Source: CANIZL01 sp043788645 (lineage in GTDB: Bacteria; Verrucomicrobiota; Verrucomicrobiia; Limisphaerales; UBA9464). From it: a stretch of 12,270 bases of DNA. Position 1 is the first letter of the stretch; every line of letters starts with the position of its first letter. The position numbers and the translations under genes are program-made. Of the stretch, positions 1 to 6,762 are shown piece by piece. The stretch covers positions 1 through 12,270 of the forward strand of contig JAYVTS010000175.1 of assembly GCA_043788645.1 (NCBI GenBank), written 5' to 3'. Under the pieces are notes generated by a model. That model was not told where the DNA came from. It was given only the letters and a program-made list of their open reading frames with translations, and made no database searches.

Positions 1-214
1 GAGTTCACGAACTAAGTCTTTTGTTACGCCTAAAATAATTTCGTTGTCGGGCGTAGGATCAGAAACTTTCAGCGATTGGCCCGCACGGACACCACAGTAG
101 GTTACGCGCCGACGGCCTCATCCTTTTGTTATCGGTGTTTATCCGTGTTTACCCGCGGTTCGCTTCGGGGCGATGCTCACTTGCGGGGCGGCGGGCGGGC
201 GTCACGCTGGGTGG
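1..214. other. Left-edge region without a confident gene
   Basis: Two short frames are open to the left edge: plus strand up to a TAG at 98-100, and minus strand from 117 to 1. The minus frame reads plausibly as protein (it includes DPTPDNEIILGVTKDL), with AT-rich codons unlike the genes further right, but it has an in-frame stop at 118-120 and no ATG, GTG or TTG start after it. It could be a decayed gene or chance. The rest of the stretch is a GC-rich leader in front of the sugar isomerase gene, with a 10-bp tandem motif at 131-160. No promoter or structured RNA was recognised. Confidence 0.3.
131..160 (+). repeat. Three tandem 10-bp units, ATCCGTGTTT type
   Basis: Three consecutive decamers read ATCGGTGTTT, ATCCGTGTTT and ACCCGCGGTT, in exact 10-bp phase. 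Motifs of the form ATCCGTGTTYATCCGTGGTT are, as far as I recall, dispersed intergenic repeats in many environmental bacterial genomes. The periodicity is seen directly; membership of a genome-wide family is inference. It sits about 55 bp upstream of the isomerase start and is outside any confident gene. Confidence 0.5.
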
Positions 215-1114
215 ATGATCTCTCGCCGAAATTTTGTCGCCACCTCCGCGGCTGCCGCTTTCGCGCCCTACCTTCGAGCGGTTGCCCCGTTGCACCCGGT
301 CAAAGGAGCCGCCCGGTTGCGCCTCGCTTTGGCTGCCTATTCTTTTCGCGATGATTTAATCGCAAAAAAGGACGGCCCTCCGGCCCGGATGGACTTGTTC
401 AAGTTCATCGATTTTTGCGCAGAAAATGACGTTCCTGGAGCTGAGTTGACGAGTTACTATTTTAAGCCGGACCCGGGCGTCGAATACCTGACTCAATTGC
501 GGCGACACGCCCATTTGCGCGGGGTTACGATTAGCGGGACTGCGGTGGGCAATAACTTTACGCTTCCGCTTGGCGAAAAACGCGACGCTGAGATCGCCGG
601 CGTGAAGCGGTGGATCGAACTCGCCGCTATTTTGGGCGCGCCGCATATCCGGGTGTTCGCTGGAAAGTCCGCGGAGGGCCAAACAAAAGAAGAAGCTAAG
701 CGGCTTTGTGTGGCGGCTTTGGAAGAATGCGCGGAGGCGGCGGGCCAGCATGGGATATTTCTGGGGATTGAAAATCACGGCGGAATTGTGGCCGAGGCCG
801 ATGATCTTCTGGAGATCGTCCGAGCCGTGAAATCCTCCTGGGTGGGAATTAACCTCGATACAGGAAATTTCCAAACGGACGATCCGTGGGGAGATCTGGC
901 CAAGTGCGCCCCGTACGCGGTCAATGTTCAATACAAGGCCTTCGTCCACCCCCGCGGCGCCAAAGAGAAACAGCCCGGCGACGCTCCGCGGACGGCTAAA
1001 CTCCTTCGTGACGCCGGTTATTCCGGTTGGGTGGCCTTGGAATACGAACTAAAGGAAGATCCCTGGATCCAGGTGCCCATCATTCTAGCGGCTATGCGCC
1101 CGCAGATGGGATGA
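215..1114 (+). CDS. Sugar phosphate isomerase/epimerase-like TIM-barrel protein with Tat-type leader
   Basis: Predicted 299-residue protein of the xylose isomerase-like TIM-barrel superfamily (sugar isomerases/epimerases, AP_endonuc_2 fold). The N-terminus MISRRNFVATSAAAAF carries an SRRxF twin-arginine motif followed by an Ala-rich segment, so export as a folded periplasmic protein is likely. Candidate metal ligands lie at the usual strand ends: Glu186 in GIENHGG, Asp215 in NLDTGNF, Gln239 in NVQYK (often His in relatives) and Glu276 in VALEYE. The ATG at 215 was chosen over an upstream in-frame ATG at 173 because it places the RR motif at residues 4-5. No Shine-Dalgarno is visible. Its substrate cannot be told; such exported members are common in Verrucomicrobiota and Planctomycetota carbohydrate catabolism. 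It stands alone and converges on the radical SAM gene. Confidence 0.85.
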   Translation: MISRRNFVATSAAAAFAPYLRAVAPLHPVKGAARLRLALAAYSFRDDLIAKKDGPPARMDLFKFIDFCAENDVPGAELTSYYFKPDPGVEYLTQLRRHAHLRGVTISGTAVGNNFTLPLGEKRDAEIAGVKRWIELAAILGAPHIRVFAGKSAEGQTKEEAKRLCVAALEECAEAAGQHGIFLGIENHGGIVAEADDLLEIVRAVKSSWVGINLDTGNFQTDDPWGDLAKCAPYAVNVQYKAFVHPRGAKEKQPGDAPRTAKLLRDAGYSGWVALEYELKEDPWIQVPIILAAMRPQMG

Positions 1115-1149
1115 GGTTCATTGTAAAACAATCTCCAATGAAATGAACC
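1115..1149. terminator. Possible hairpin terminator after the isomerase gene
   Basis: A perfect 8-bp inverted repeat, GGTTCATT (1115-1122) and AATGAACC (1142-1149), begins at the base after the isomerase stop codon. The loop is 19 nt and contains a smaller TTGT/ACAA pairing. No U-tract follows, so it may be an mRNA 3' stabiliser or act only weakly as a terminator between the two convergent genes. Confidence 0.3.
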
Positions 1150-1238
1150 AACAGCGTCTTGGATGAAGCCTGGTTGCGGCAGGGCTTGCAGGCCACCGAT
1201 ATCATTGAGGTCGTTAGCTCGCCGCCTGACTTGGCTAT

Positions 1239-2126
1239 CTATTCAAACGCGGCGACGGTGAGGCCGGTTCTTCGACGGATGGTTTCGGCAATCGTTTCTA
1301 ATTCAACGGCCGTTAACTTGGTGGCCCAGGGCTCCGGCGTCGGACGCGCCACGGTGTAAGCGTGAACTTCTCGGATTTGGCCACCCAACGAAATGATTTC
1401 CTTCAGCCGATCACAATAGGCTTCGAGTTCAGTCTGCCCCATCATCGAACCGTGGGTTTTGAGAAATAAACTCTGAATAATAATCGGTCGTAATCGAGCA
1501 GTATCTCGGAGGTTGGCCAAAATTCGGTCAAATTTCACCGCGCTCCGATTCACCAGATGATAGAACTTTTCCGTGCCCGCATCGAGCTTGCCCCAGATTT
1601 CTCCTTGGTGGCCGTCCATTAAAGCAAGACCGGTTTTGACGGTGGCTTTATCAAGACCGGCGGCGTCAGTGATTAAAACAATGCGGGTGTCCGCAAGACC
1701 CAACTCGCGCTTTACGTCAATCGCCACTTGCACGCAGGCATCAAAATTGTGAACCATGGTAGGCTCGCCATCACCGCTGAAGGCAATATCCCGCACGACC
1801 CGACTGAGTTCTGGCACCTCATCGAATTTGGGCTCAAGGCCTAGACTGCCGCTGAGTGCGTGGCCGACCAGCCAACGCAGCTCTTCGTGGACTTGTCCCA
1901 GGTCTACGTCTTTGCGCTTTCCCGGCAAGGTCCGATCCACCTCGCAATAGACGCAATCGAAGTTGCAGATTTTGTCGGGGTTGAGGTTGATGCCAATCGA
2001 AAGCCCACGCGACCGGCGCGAAATGACGGGGTAGACGTAGGTGAAATCTTGGTATCGTCGGGTGTGATCCTGGACGGCGGCCAAGGCATTAGAGACGATG
2101 GTCAACGGGAGAGGCACGAACGACAC
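1239..2126 (-). CDS. Radical SAM protein, COG0731 (wyosine synthase-like) family, function unknown
   Basis: The 295-residue protein has the radical SAM cluster motif CNFDCVYC at residues 54-61 (CxxxCxxC; Cys54, Cys58, Cys61), preceded by GLSIGINLNPDKI and followed by FSGDGEPT at 116-123, the glycine-rich SAM-contact region typical of the COG0731 group. Family knowledge: members resemble the tRNA-wyosine enzyme TYW1 in the core, but the bacterial ones have no settled substrate. No flavodoxin domain, tRNA gene or obvious substrate gene is nearby. The start is a GTG at 2126, the only usable one before the in-frame stop at 2172-2174, with AAAGGGG five bases upstream. That sequence lies inside a stable hairpin, which may restrict translation. 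It is divergent from the PqaA-like gene and convergent with the isomerase gene. Confidence 0.88.
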   Translation of the reverse strand: MSFVPLPLTIVSNALAAVQDHTRRYQDFTYVYPVISRRSRGLSIGINLNPDKICNFDCVYCEVDRTLPGKRKDVDLGQVHEELRWLVGHALSGSLGLEPKFDEVPELSRVVRDIAFSGDGEPTMVHNFDACVQVAIDVKRELGLADTRIVLITDAAGLDKATVKTGLALMDGHQGEIWGKLDAGTEKFYHLVNRSAVKFDRILANLRDTARLRPIIIQSLFLKTHGSMMGQTELEAYCDRLKEIISLGGQIREVHAYTVARPTPEPWATKLTAVELETIAETIRRRTGLTVAAFE

Positions 2127-2128
2127 TA

Positions 2129-2158
2129 GCGCCCCTTTCGCGGACGAAAAGGGGGCGC
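2129..2158 (-). promoter_or_regulatory. Hairpin enclosing the Shine-Dalgarno of the radical SAM gene
   Basis: Arms GCGCCCCTTTCG (2129-2140) and CGAAAAGGGGGCGC (2145-2158) pair over about 12 bp with two single-base bulges and a 4-nt loop. In the minus-strand transcript the AAAGGGG segment, five bases before the GTG start, falls in the 3' arm. The pairing is seen directly. A role in hiding the ribosome site is inference; it could instead be a bidirectional boundary between the divergent genes. Confidence 0.4.
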
Positions 2159-2235
2159 ACGCTCTAACGGGCTAATAAAACTTCAAATCTGTGGCCAACC
2201 CATCCTGGATTGCGCAGTGTCGTCGGCCGCACTCG

Positions 2236-3753
2236 ATGAAATCCCTCCATTACGTCCTACCGCTGCTGGCGCTGCCACTCGTTTTGTTCGAGGGCTGTCA
2301 GAATCCCCAACCGACGACGACTGCCGAAAGCGCGCCCAAAGGGCTCGGTGCAACCCCGGTGGTGGCTCCTCCCGCGCCGGTGGCCCTCAGTCCAACTCAT
2401 CGGATTGTGCCCGCCGATCGACTTACTGCCCTGGATCGGTACGTGGCCGCACCGGATCCGGCTTACGCGTGGCACTGGGTCACCAACACCCCGTTGCCAG
2501 GAGGGGTGACGTTGAGCTCAGTAGATCTAACCTCTCAATCGTGGTTGACGACCAATGAAGTGGACCGCGTCGTGTGGCGTCATTGGCTCAGTATTTATCG
2601 ACCGCCCGAGGTGGCACATCCCACGGCTCTTCTCTTCATTACCGGGGGCAATAACCGAGACCTCAAACCACCCAAGCCGTCAGAGGAAATGGCGAAAATT
2701 GCGCTCGCAACGAAATCGATCATTGCCGAACTGAAACAGGTTCCCAGCGAACCGTTGGTATTTGTCGGCGACGGCAAAGAACGGGGTGAGGACGAGATTC
2801 TGGCCTTTGGTTGGGCTAAGTTTCTCAAAGGTGGGGACCCTCGTTGGATCACCCGTCTCGCCATGGCAAAATCGGCGGTTCGCGCCCTGGATACGATCAC
2901 CGCATTCTGTGGTTCTGCCGAGGGTGGCAATACCAAAGTAGATACCTTTGTGGTTGCTGGCGGTTCTAAGCGGGGTTGGACGACGTGGGCGACGGCGGAG
3001 GTAGATCGGCGCGTGGTGGCGATTGCTCCGATCGTGATCGACATGTTGAATCTCGAACCTTCCTTTCTACACCACTGGCGGGCTTACGGGTTTTGGGCTC
3101 CGGCGGTCGGCGATTACGTGGCCGAAGGGGTCATGGATTGGCAGGGAACCCCGGAGTACGCGGCCTTGCTCAAAATTGAAGACCCGTTTGAATACCGGGA
3201 TCGACTCACCATGCCCAAGCTGCTGATCAATGCCTGCGGGGATCAGTTTTTTCTACCGGACTCGTCCCAGTTCTATTTCGAGCAACTCCAAGGTCCCAAA
3301 TTTTTGCGCTATGTACCCAATGCGGATCATTCGCTGAAAGGCTCGGATGCCTATGAGACACTCCTCGCTTGGCACCATCTCACGATCAATCAAACGCCGC
3401 AACCCCGCTTTAACTGGACTCATCCCACCCCGGAAACTGCGAAGATCACCCTGCAAGATCGCCCCCAAGCCGTCAAATTATGGCAGGCCACGAACCCGTT
3501 GCATCGGGATTTCCGTCTCGAAACACTGGGTGCGAAATGGACGAACACCGTGCTCATTCCAGACGCCCACGGAGAGTTAACCGTCACCCTCCACGCACCG
3601 GACGCCGGTTGGACCGCGTATATGGTCGAGTGTACCTATGATGTCGGCGCGCCAGTGCCCCTGAAACTCACGACGGACGTGCGCGTGATACCCGATATCT
3701 ATCCGTACCCGGCCCCGAAACCGGCCGGGCATAAGGGCTTCCTGAGTAAATAA
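2236..3753 (+). CDS. PhoPQ-activated pathogenicity-related (PqaA-type) alpha/beta hydrolase lipoprotein
   Basis: Predicted 505-residue secreted protein of the PhoPQ_related (PqaA) family. The N-terminus, MKSLHYVLPLLALPLVLFEGC, gives a hydrophobic signal ending at Cys21 with a weak lipobox (FEGC), then a Pro/Thr/Ala-rich linker to about residue 50. The alpha/beta hydrolase core shows the nucleophile elbow AGGSKRG (Ser244), INACGDQFF (Asp336) and NADHSL (His365), a credible catalytic triad. A beta-rich C-terminal part follows from about residue 395. The ATG at 2236 was preferred to an in-frame GTG at 2191 because it starts the signal sequence directly. The family was named from a Salmonella PhoPQ-regulated gene; here there is no PhoPQ context and the substrate is unknown. 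It ends 27 bp from the convergent cysN stop. Confidence 0.88.
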   Translation: MKSLHYVLPLLALPLVLFEGCQNPQPTTTAESAPKGLGATPVVAPPAPVALSPTHRIVPADRLTALDRYVAAPDPAYAWHWVTNTPLPGGVTLSSVDLTSQSWLTTNEVDRVVWRHWLSIYRPPEVAHPTALLFITGGNNRDLKPPKPSEEMAKIALATKSIIAELKQVPSEPLVFVGDGKERGEDEILAFGWAKFLKGGDPRWITRLAMAKSAVRALDTITAFCGSAEGGNTKVDTFVVAGGSKRGWTTWATAEVDRRVVAIAPIVIDMLNLEPSFLHHWRAYGFWAPAVGDYVAEGVMDWQGTPEYAALLKIEDPFEYRDRLTMPKLLINACGDQFFLPDSSQFYFEQLQGPKFLRYVPNADHSLKGSDAYETLLAWHHLTINQTPQPRFNWTHPTPETAKITLQDRPQAVKLWQATNPLHRDFRLETLGAKWTNTVLIPDAHGELTVTLHAPDAGWTAYMVECTYDVGAPVPLKLTTDVRVIPDIYPYPAPKPAGHKGFLSK

Positions 3754-3780
3754 AGGGAGCTGAGGGCCGGTCTCGACTCC

Positions 3781-5100
3781 TCAAATGGCGAAGTCGTTAT
3801 ATTCGGGCTTCACGGCTTCCAGCGGTGGCTGCAACATTCCGGCAGCCACCGTCGCATTAGTGCCTTGTTCAATCAAAATGAAGGAACCGGTCAAGCGATT
3901 GGTCGCATACCCGTCGTAAATCAAAGGTTTAGCGGTATTGATCCGGATGCCGCCGATGTCGTTCATCGCGAGTTCGGTGGGCTCAGGTTGTGCTTCGTAG
4001 GTTTCGATATCAATCCGATAATCCAATGAAGTCACGAGTGCCTGAACCGTTCGACTGCCGTGTTTGAGAAAATACTTACGACCCCGTTGCAAGGGTCGCG
4101 GGTGCATCCAACAAACCTTCGCTTCCAATTCACTCGCAGCCCCAGGTAAGGAATCGAGGCCCACCAACGAATCTCCCCGACTTATGTCAAGATCATGCTC
4201 TAATACCAGGGTGACACTCTGGGGACAAAAGGCGATCGGAACCGGCCCATTATAAGTCAGAATCTGTTTCACCGTCGTCTTCTGGCCGCTCGGCAAAACC
4301 ATTATTTTCTGACCCACCTTGATAATTCCACCCGCGATCTGTCCACTCAGCCCGCGGAAATCATGCAAGGCCGGGTTCGCGGGATCGTTTGGGCGATTCA
4401 CCCATTGCACGGGAAATCGAAAACCATTGAGGTTCCAATCGCTGGCAATATGAACGGTTTCGAGATGTCCCAGGAGTGTGGGTCCAACATACCAAGGAGT
4501 GTGTTTGGACGGCTCCACGACGTTGTCACCAATTAGCGCACTCATGGGGATGAATTTAATATCCTTCATATCGAGGCGCGGAAGAAAATCTTCGAAATCC
4601 GCACGAATTTCGTCGTAGCGGTCCTTAGACCATCCGACGAGATCCATCTTATTGACGGCGATGACGAGGTGAGGAATACGCAAGAGAGACGCGAGGTACG
4701 TATGACGCCGACTTTGCTCGATCACCCCCTGGCGGGCGTCGACCAAAACAATGGCCAGATTCGCGGTCGAAGCGCCGGTCACCATGTTGCGGGTGTATTG
4801 CACATGGCCCGGGGTATCAGCGACAATGAATTTTCGACGAGGTGTCGCAAAATAGCGATAGGCGACATCAATTGTGATCCCTTGCTCCCGTTCCGCCCGG
4901 AGACCATCGGTCAGATTGGCGAGGTTGATCTGTCCACCACCCGTGATGTCCGCGGAACGTTCCAGGGCCTCCAACTGGTCTTCCATGAGCGACTTGGAGT
5001 CGTAGAGGAGCCGACCGATCAGGGTGGACTTGCCGTCATCGACTGAGCCGCAGGTGTTGAAACGGAGAAGCTCGATGGTAGGAACAGTGGTATGAGGCAT
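3781..5100 (-). CDS. cysN: Sulfate adenylyltransferase subunit 1 (GTPase subunit)
   Basis: The 439-residue protein is the regulatory GTPase of ATP sulfurylase; GTP hydrolysis drives APS formation by CysD. The G-domain motifs are all present: P-loop GSVDDGKST (18-26), switch region REQGITID (71-78), DTPGH (95-99) and NKMD (150-153). EF-Tu-like beta-barrel domains follow and the protein ends near YNDFAI. It is slightly shorter than the roughly 475 residues of the E. coli protein and has no C-terminal APS kinase domain, so it is CysN and not a CysNC fusion. It is the last gene of the sir-cysH-cysD-cysN operon, 60 bp after cysD, with no visible Shine-Dalgarno and no clear terminator before the convergent gene. 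Confidence 0.97.
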   Translation of the reverse strand: MPHTTVPTIELLRFNTCGSVDDGKSTLIGRLLYDSKSLMEDQLEALERSADITGGGQINLANLTDGLRAEREQGITIDVAYRYFATPRRKFIVADTPGHVQYTRNMVTGASTANLAIVLVDARQGVIEQSRRHTYLASLLRIPHLVIAVNKMDLVGWSKDRYDEIRADFEDFLPRLDMKDIKFIPMSALIGDNVVEPSKHTPWYVGPTLLGHLETVHIASDWNLNGFRFPVQWVNRPNDPANPALHDFRGLSGQIAGGIIKVGQKIMVLPSGQKTTVKQILTYNGPVPIAFCPQSVTLVLEHDLDISRGDSLVGLDSLPGAASELEAKVCWMHPRPLQRGRKYFLKHGSRTVQALVTSLDYRIDIETYEAQPEPTELAMNDIGGIRINTAKPLIYDGYATNRLTGSFILIEQGTNATVAAGMLQPPLEAVKPEYNDFAI

Positions 5101-5142
5101 GGGCTACGGGCAAAAAGGTCAATCGTGAACAAGGGCTACGGG
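5101..5142. repeat. Direct repeat GGGCTACGGG in the cysD-cysN spacer
   Basis: The decamer GGGCTACGGG occurs at 5101-5110, directly next to the cysN start codon, and again at 5133-5142. A ninemer, GGCTACGGG, recurs at 6769-6777 at the end of sir. Both spacer copies have the same orientation, 32 bp apart. The significance is unknown. Confidence 0.4.
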
Positions 5143-5155
5143 TCGGGCGATCGAA

Positions 5156-5172
5156 GGCTATTAAAAATAGCC
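5156..5172 (-). other. Small hairpin over the cysD stop codon
   Basis: A perfect 7-bp inverted repeat, GGCTATT (5156-5162) and AATAGCC (5166-5172), with a 3-nt loop, includes the cysD stop codon. It could modulate coupling or mRNA stability between cysD and cysN. The stem is short and may be chance, since its coding half encodes the conserved QGYF end of CysD. Confidence 0.3.
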
Positions 5173-6063
5173 CTGCTTTTTTCGGTCTTCCATCGCGGCT
5201 TCACTCGCCTTGTCGTCAGCGCGGGAACCCCGTTCCGTGACGCGAGCGGCGGCAATCTCTTTGAGGATGTCCTCGACGGAATCGGCGGGGCTTTCGACCA
5301 GGCCGGTGCTAATAATATCGCCAATCGTCCGAACTCGGACCACGAGTTCACGGACATCTTCTTTGGGTTTGGGCGGGAGAATGTCGGTTACCGGCAGCCA
5401 TTGCCCTTGCCGCCGCACGCAGAGTCGGCGGTGGCTAAAATAGAGGGTCGGCACCTCTAATTGTTCGCGTTGAATATATTCCCAGACATCCATTTCCGTC
5501 CAGTTTGAGAGCGGAAAGACCCGCATATGCTCGCCCGGATTGATCCGGGCGTTGTAGAGATTCCAGATTTCGGGTCGTTGGCTTTTGGGATCCCATTGGC
5601 CGAATGAATCGCGGAAGCTAAAGAAACGTTCTTTGGCGCGGGCTTTTTCTTCGTCCCGGCGGGCACCGCCGATGGCGCAATCGAAGCGGAATTCCTCAAG
5701 GGCGGCGAGCAGCGTAGGAATTTGAAGTTTGTTGCGGCTGATTTCTCCCGGGCTTGGGATCGCAATACCGGCCGCGATGGCATCTTCAACCTTCCGAATA
5801 ATGAGTTTGCCACCGAGTTGTGCCGCTCGACGGTCGCGGAAATCGTTTAGTTCAGGGAAATGATGTCCGGTATCGACATTCAGGAACGGCAGGGGAATTT
5901 CGCTCGGGCGAAACGCTTTTTCGGCGAGGCGCAAAAGGCAGATCGAATCCTTACCTCCAGAAAATAAAATAGCGGGCCGCTCAAACTCCCCGGCCACTTC
6001 ACGCATAATGTGAATCGCCTCCGTTTCGAGATATTGGAGATGATCGAGGTGGTAGCTACTCAT
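5161..6063 (-). CDS. cysD: Sulfate adenylyltransferase subunit 2 (catalytic)
   Basis: The 300-residue protein is the catalytic subunit of heterodimeric ATP sulfurylase, making APS and pyrophosphate from ATP and sulfate in the cytoplasm. The PP-loop SGGKDS is at residues 35-40, FLNVDTGHHFPE follows, and then the family signatures CAIGGARRDEEKAR, FPLSNWTEMDVW and the C-terminal MEDRKKQGYF. Length is normal for CysD. It lies 32 bp after cysH and 60 bp before cysN. No Shine-Dalgarno is apparent, so translation may depend on coupling or a leader-poor mechanism. Its recognition is secure. Confidence 0.98.
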   Translation of the reverse strand: MSSYHLDHLQYLETEAIHIMREVAGEFERPAILFSGGKDSICLLRLAEKAFRPSEIPLPFLNVDTGHHFPELNDFRDRRAAQLGGKLIIRKVEDAIAAGIAIPSPGEISRNKLQIPTLLAALEEFRFDCAIGGARRDEEKARAKERFFSFRDSFGQWDPKSQRPEIWNLYNARINPGEHMRVFPLSNWTEMDVWEYIQREQLEVPTLYFSHRRLCVRRQGQWLPVTDILPPKPKEDVRELVVRVRTIGDIISTGLVESPADSVEDILKEIAAARVTERGSRADDKASEAAMEDRKKQGYF

Positions 6064-6095
6064 GGCGACAGTTGGCGAAAGAGACCGAATTCAGA

Positions 6096-6758
6096 TCAAT
6101 GATTGACCGCTTTTCCGCCCCAAGCGGCGTGGAGTCCACACTCCCGCTTATCATCTGCTTTCGCAGGATCGAAATAATCCCATTCATTGGGCAACGCGTG
6201 TTGTTTGAGGTAAGCCTCCATTTCGGCATCGCTCCATCCAAAGATTGGGCTGACCTTGATCGCGCCGAAATTGGCGTCGGCGCTGATAAGATCGAGGCCG
6301 GCGCGATTGGGATTTTGGACCTTGCGCAACGCCGTCAGCCAAATCGTAGGAGCGAGTTCCTTCATGCCCCGCTGGAACGGCTCCAGTTTCATGACGGTAC
6401 TGAAGGCCTTGATTCGTTCCTCGTTTTCGGGAGTGGGGTCCGGCATCCCGCCATGCACCGCATCATAATGAGCGGCGGTTAAACGCGGGAGGTAGGGCTT
6501 CAGGTCGAGCTTGAGTCGGTCGCGAAGGAGTTCGGCATGACGATAGGTGGCCGGGCGGTTATAGCCGTGGTCCACCCAGAGGACCGGGATCGTCGGTTGA
6601 ACCTGGGTAACCAGGTGAAGGAGTACCGCTTCGTAGGGGCGGAAATTGGTGGACACAATGGCTCGACCACCCGCTTGGGAGATGGCCCAGCGAATGATAT
6701 CGAGTGGCCCACGAGCGTTCATTTCCGCATTGGCCGCGGCGATTTGATCGGGAGTCAT
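6096..6758 (-). CDS. cysH: Phosphoadenylyl/adenylyl-sulfate reductase family protein
   Basis: The 220-residue cytoplasmic protein belongs to the CysH family, which reduces activated sulfate (PAPS or APS) to sulfite with thioredoxin or a similar donor. Visible marks are STNFRPYEAVLLH (36-48) in the P-loop position, LWVDHGYNRPATY, WLTALRKVQNPNR (140-152) and the catalytic KRECGLH with Cys207. Cys207 is the only cysteine, so the 4Fe-4S cluster of typical bacterial APS reductases is absent. The segment before ECGLH is shorter than in E. coli CysH, and a GD-x-HTT-type stretch is not seen. No APS kinase gene is present in the window, so whether it uses APS or PAPS is unresolved. The start is 4 bp after the sir stop, indicating tight coupling. 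Confidence 0.92.
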   Translation of the reverse strand: MTPDQIAAANAEMNARGPLDIIRWAISQAGGRAIVSTNFRPYEAVLLHLVTQVQPTIPVLWVDHGYNRPATYRHAELLRDRLKLDLKPYLPRLTAAHYDAVHGGMPDPTPENEERIKAFSTVMKLEPFQRGMKELAPTIWLTALRKVQNPNRAGLDLISADANFGAIKVSPIFGWSDAEMEAYLKQHALPNEWDYFDPAKADDKRECGLHAAWGGKAVNH

Positions 6759-6762
6759 CGAA

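Noticed and set aside
356..949. 197-codon minus-strand frame opposite the sugar isomerase gene
   Set aside because: It is antisense to a well-supported TIM-barrel gene and shows no recognisable motif.
3754..3780. Bidirectional terminator between the PqaA-like gene and cysN
   Set aside because: Only short GGAG/CTCC and GAG/CTC pairings with a mismatch and no U-tract; too weak to call.
4669..5046. 125-codon plus-strand frame opposite cysN
   Set aside because: It is a shadow of the conserved GTPase coding sequence with no features of its own.
3781..5100. CysNC bifunctional ATP sulfurylase/APS kinase
   Set aside because: The protein ends at 439 residues after the EF-Tu-like domains; no second P-loop kinase domain is present.
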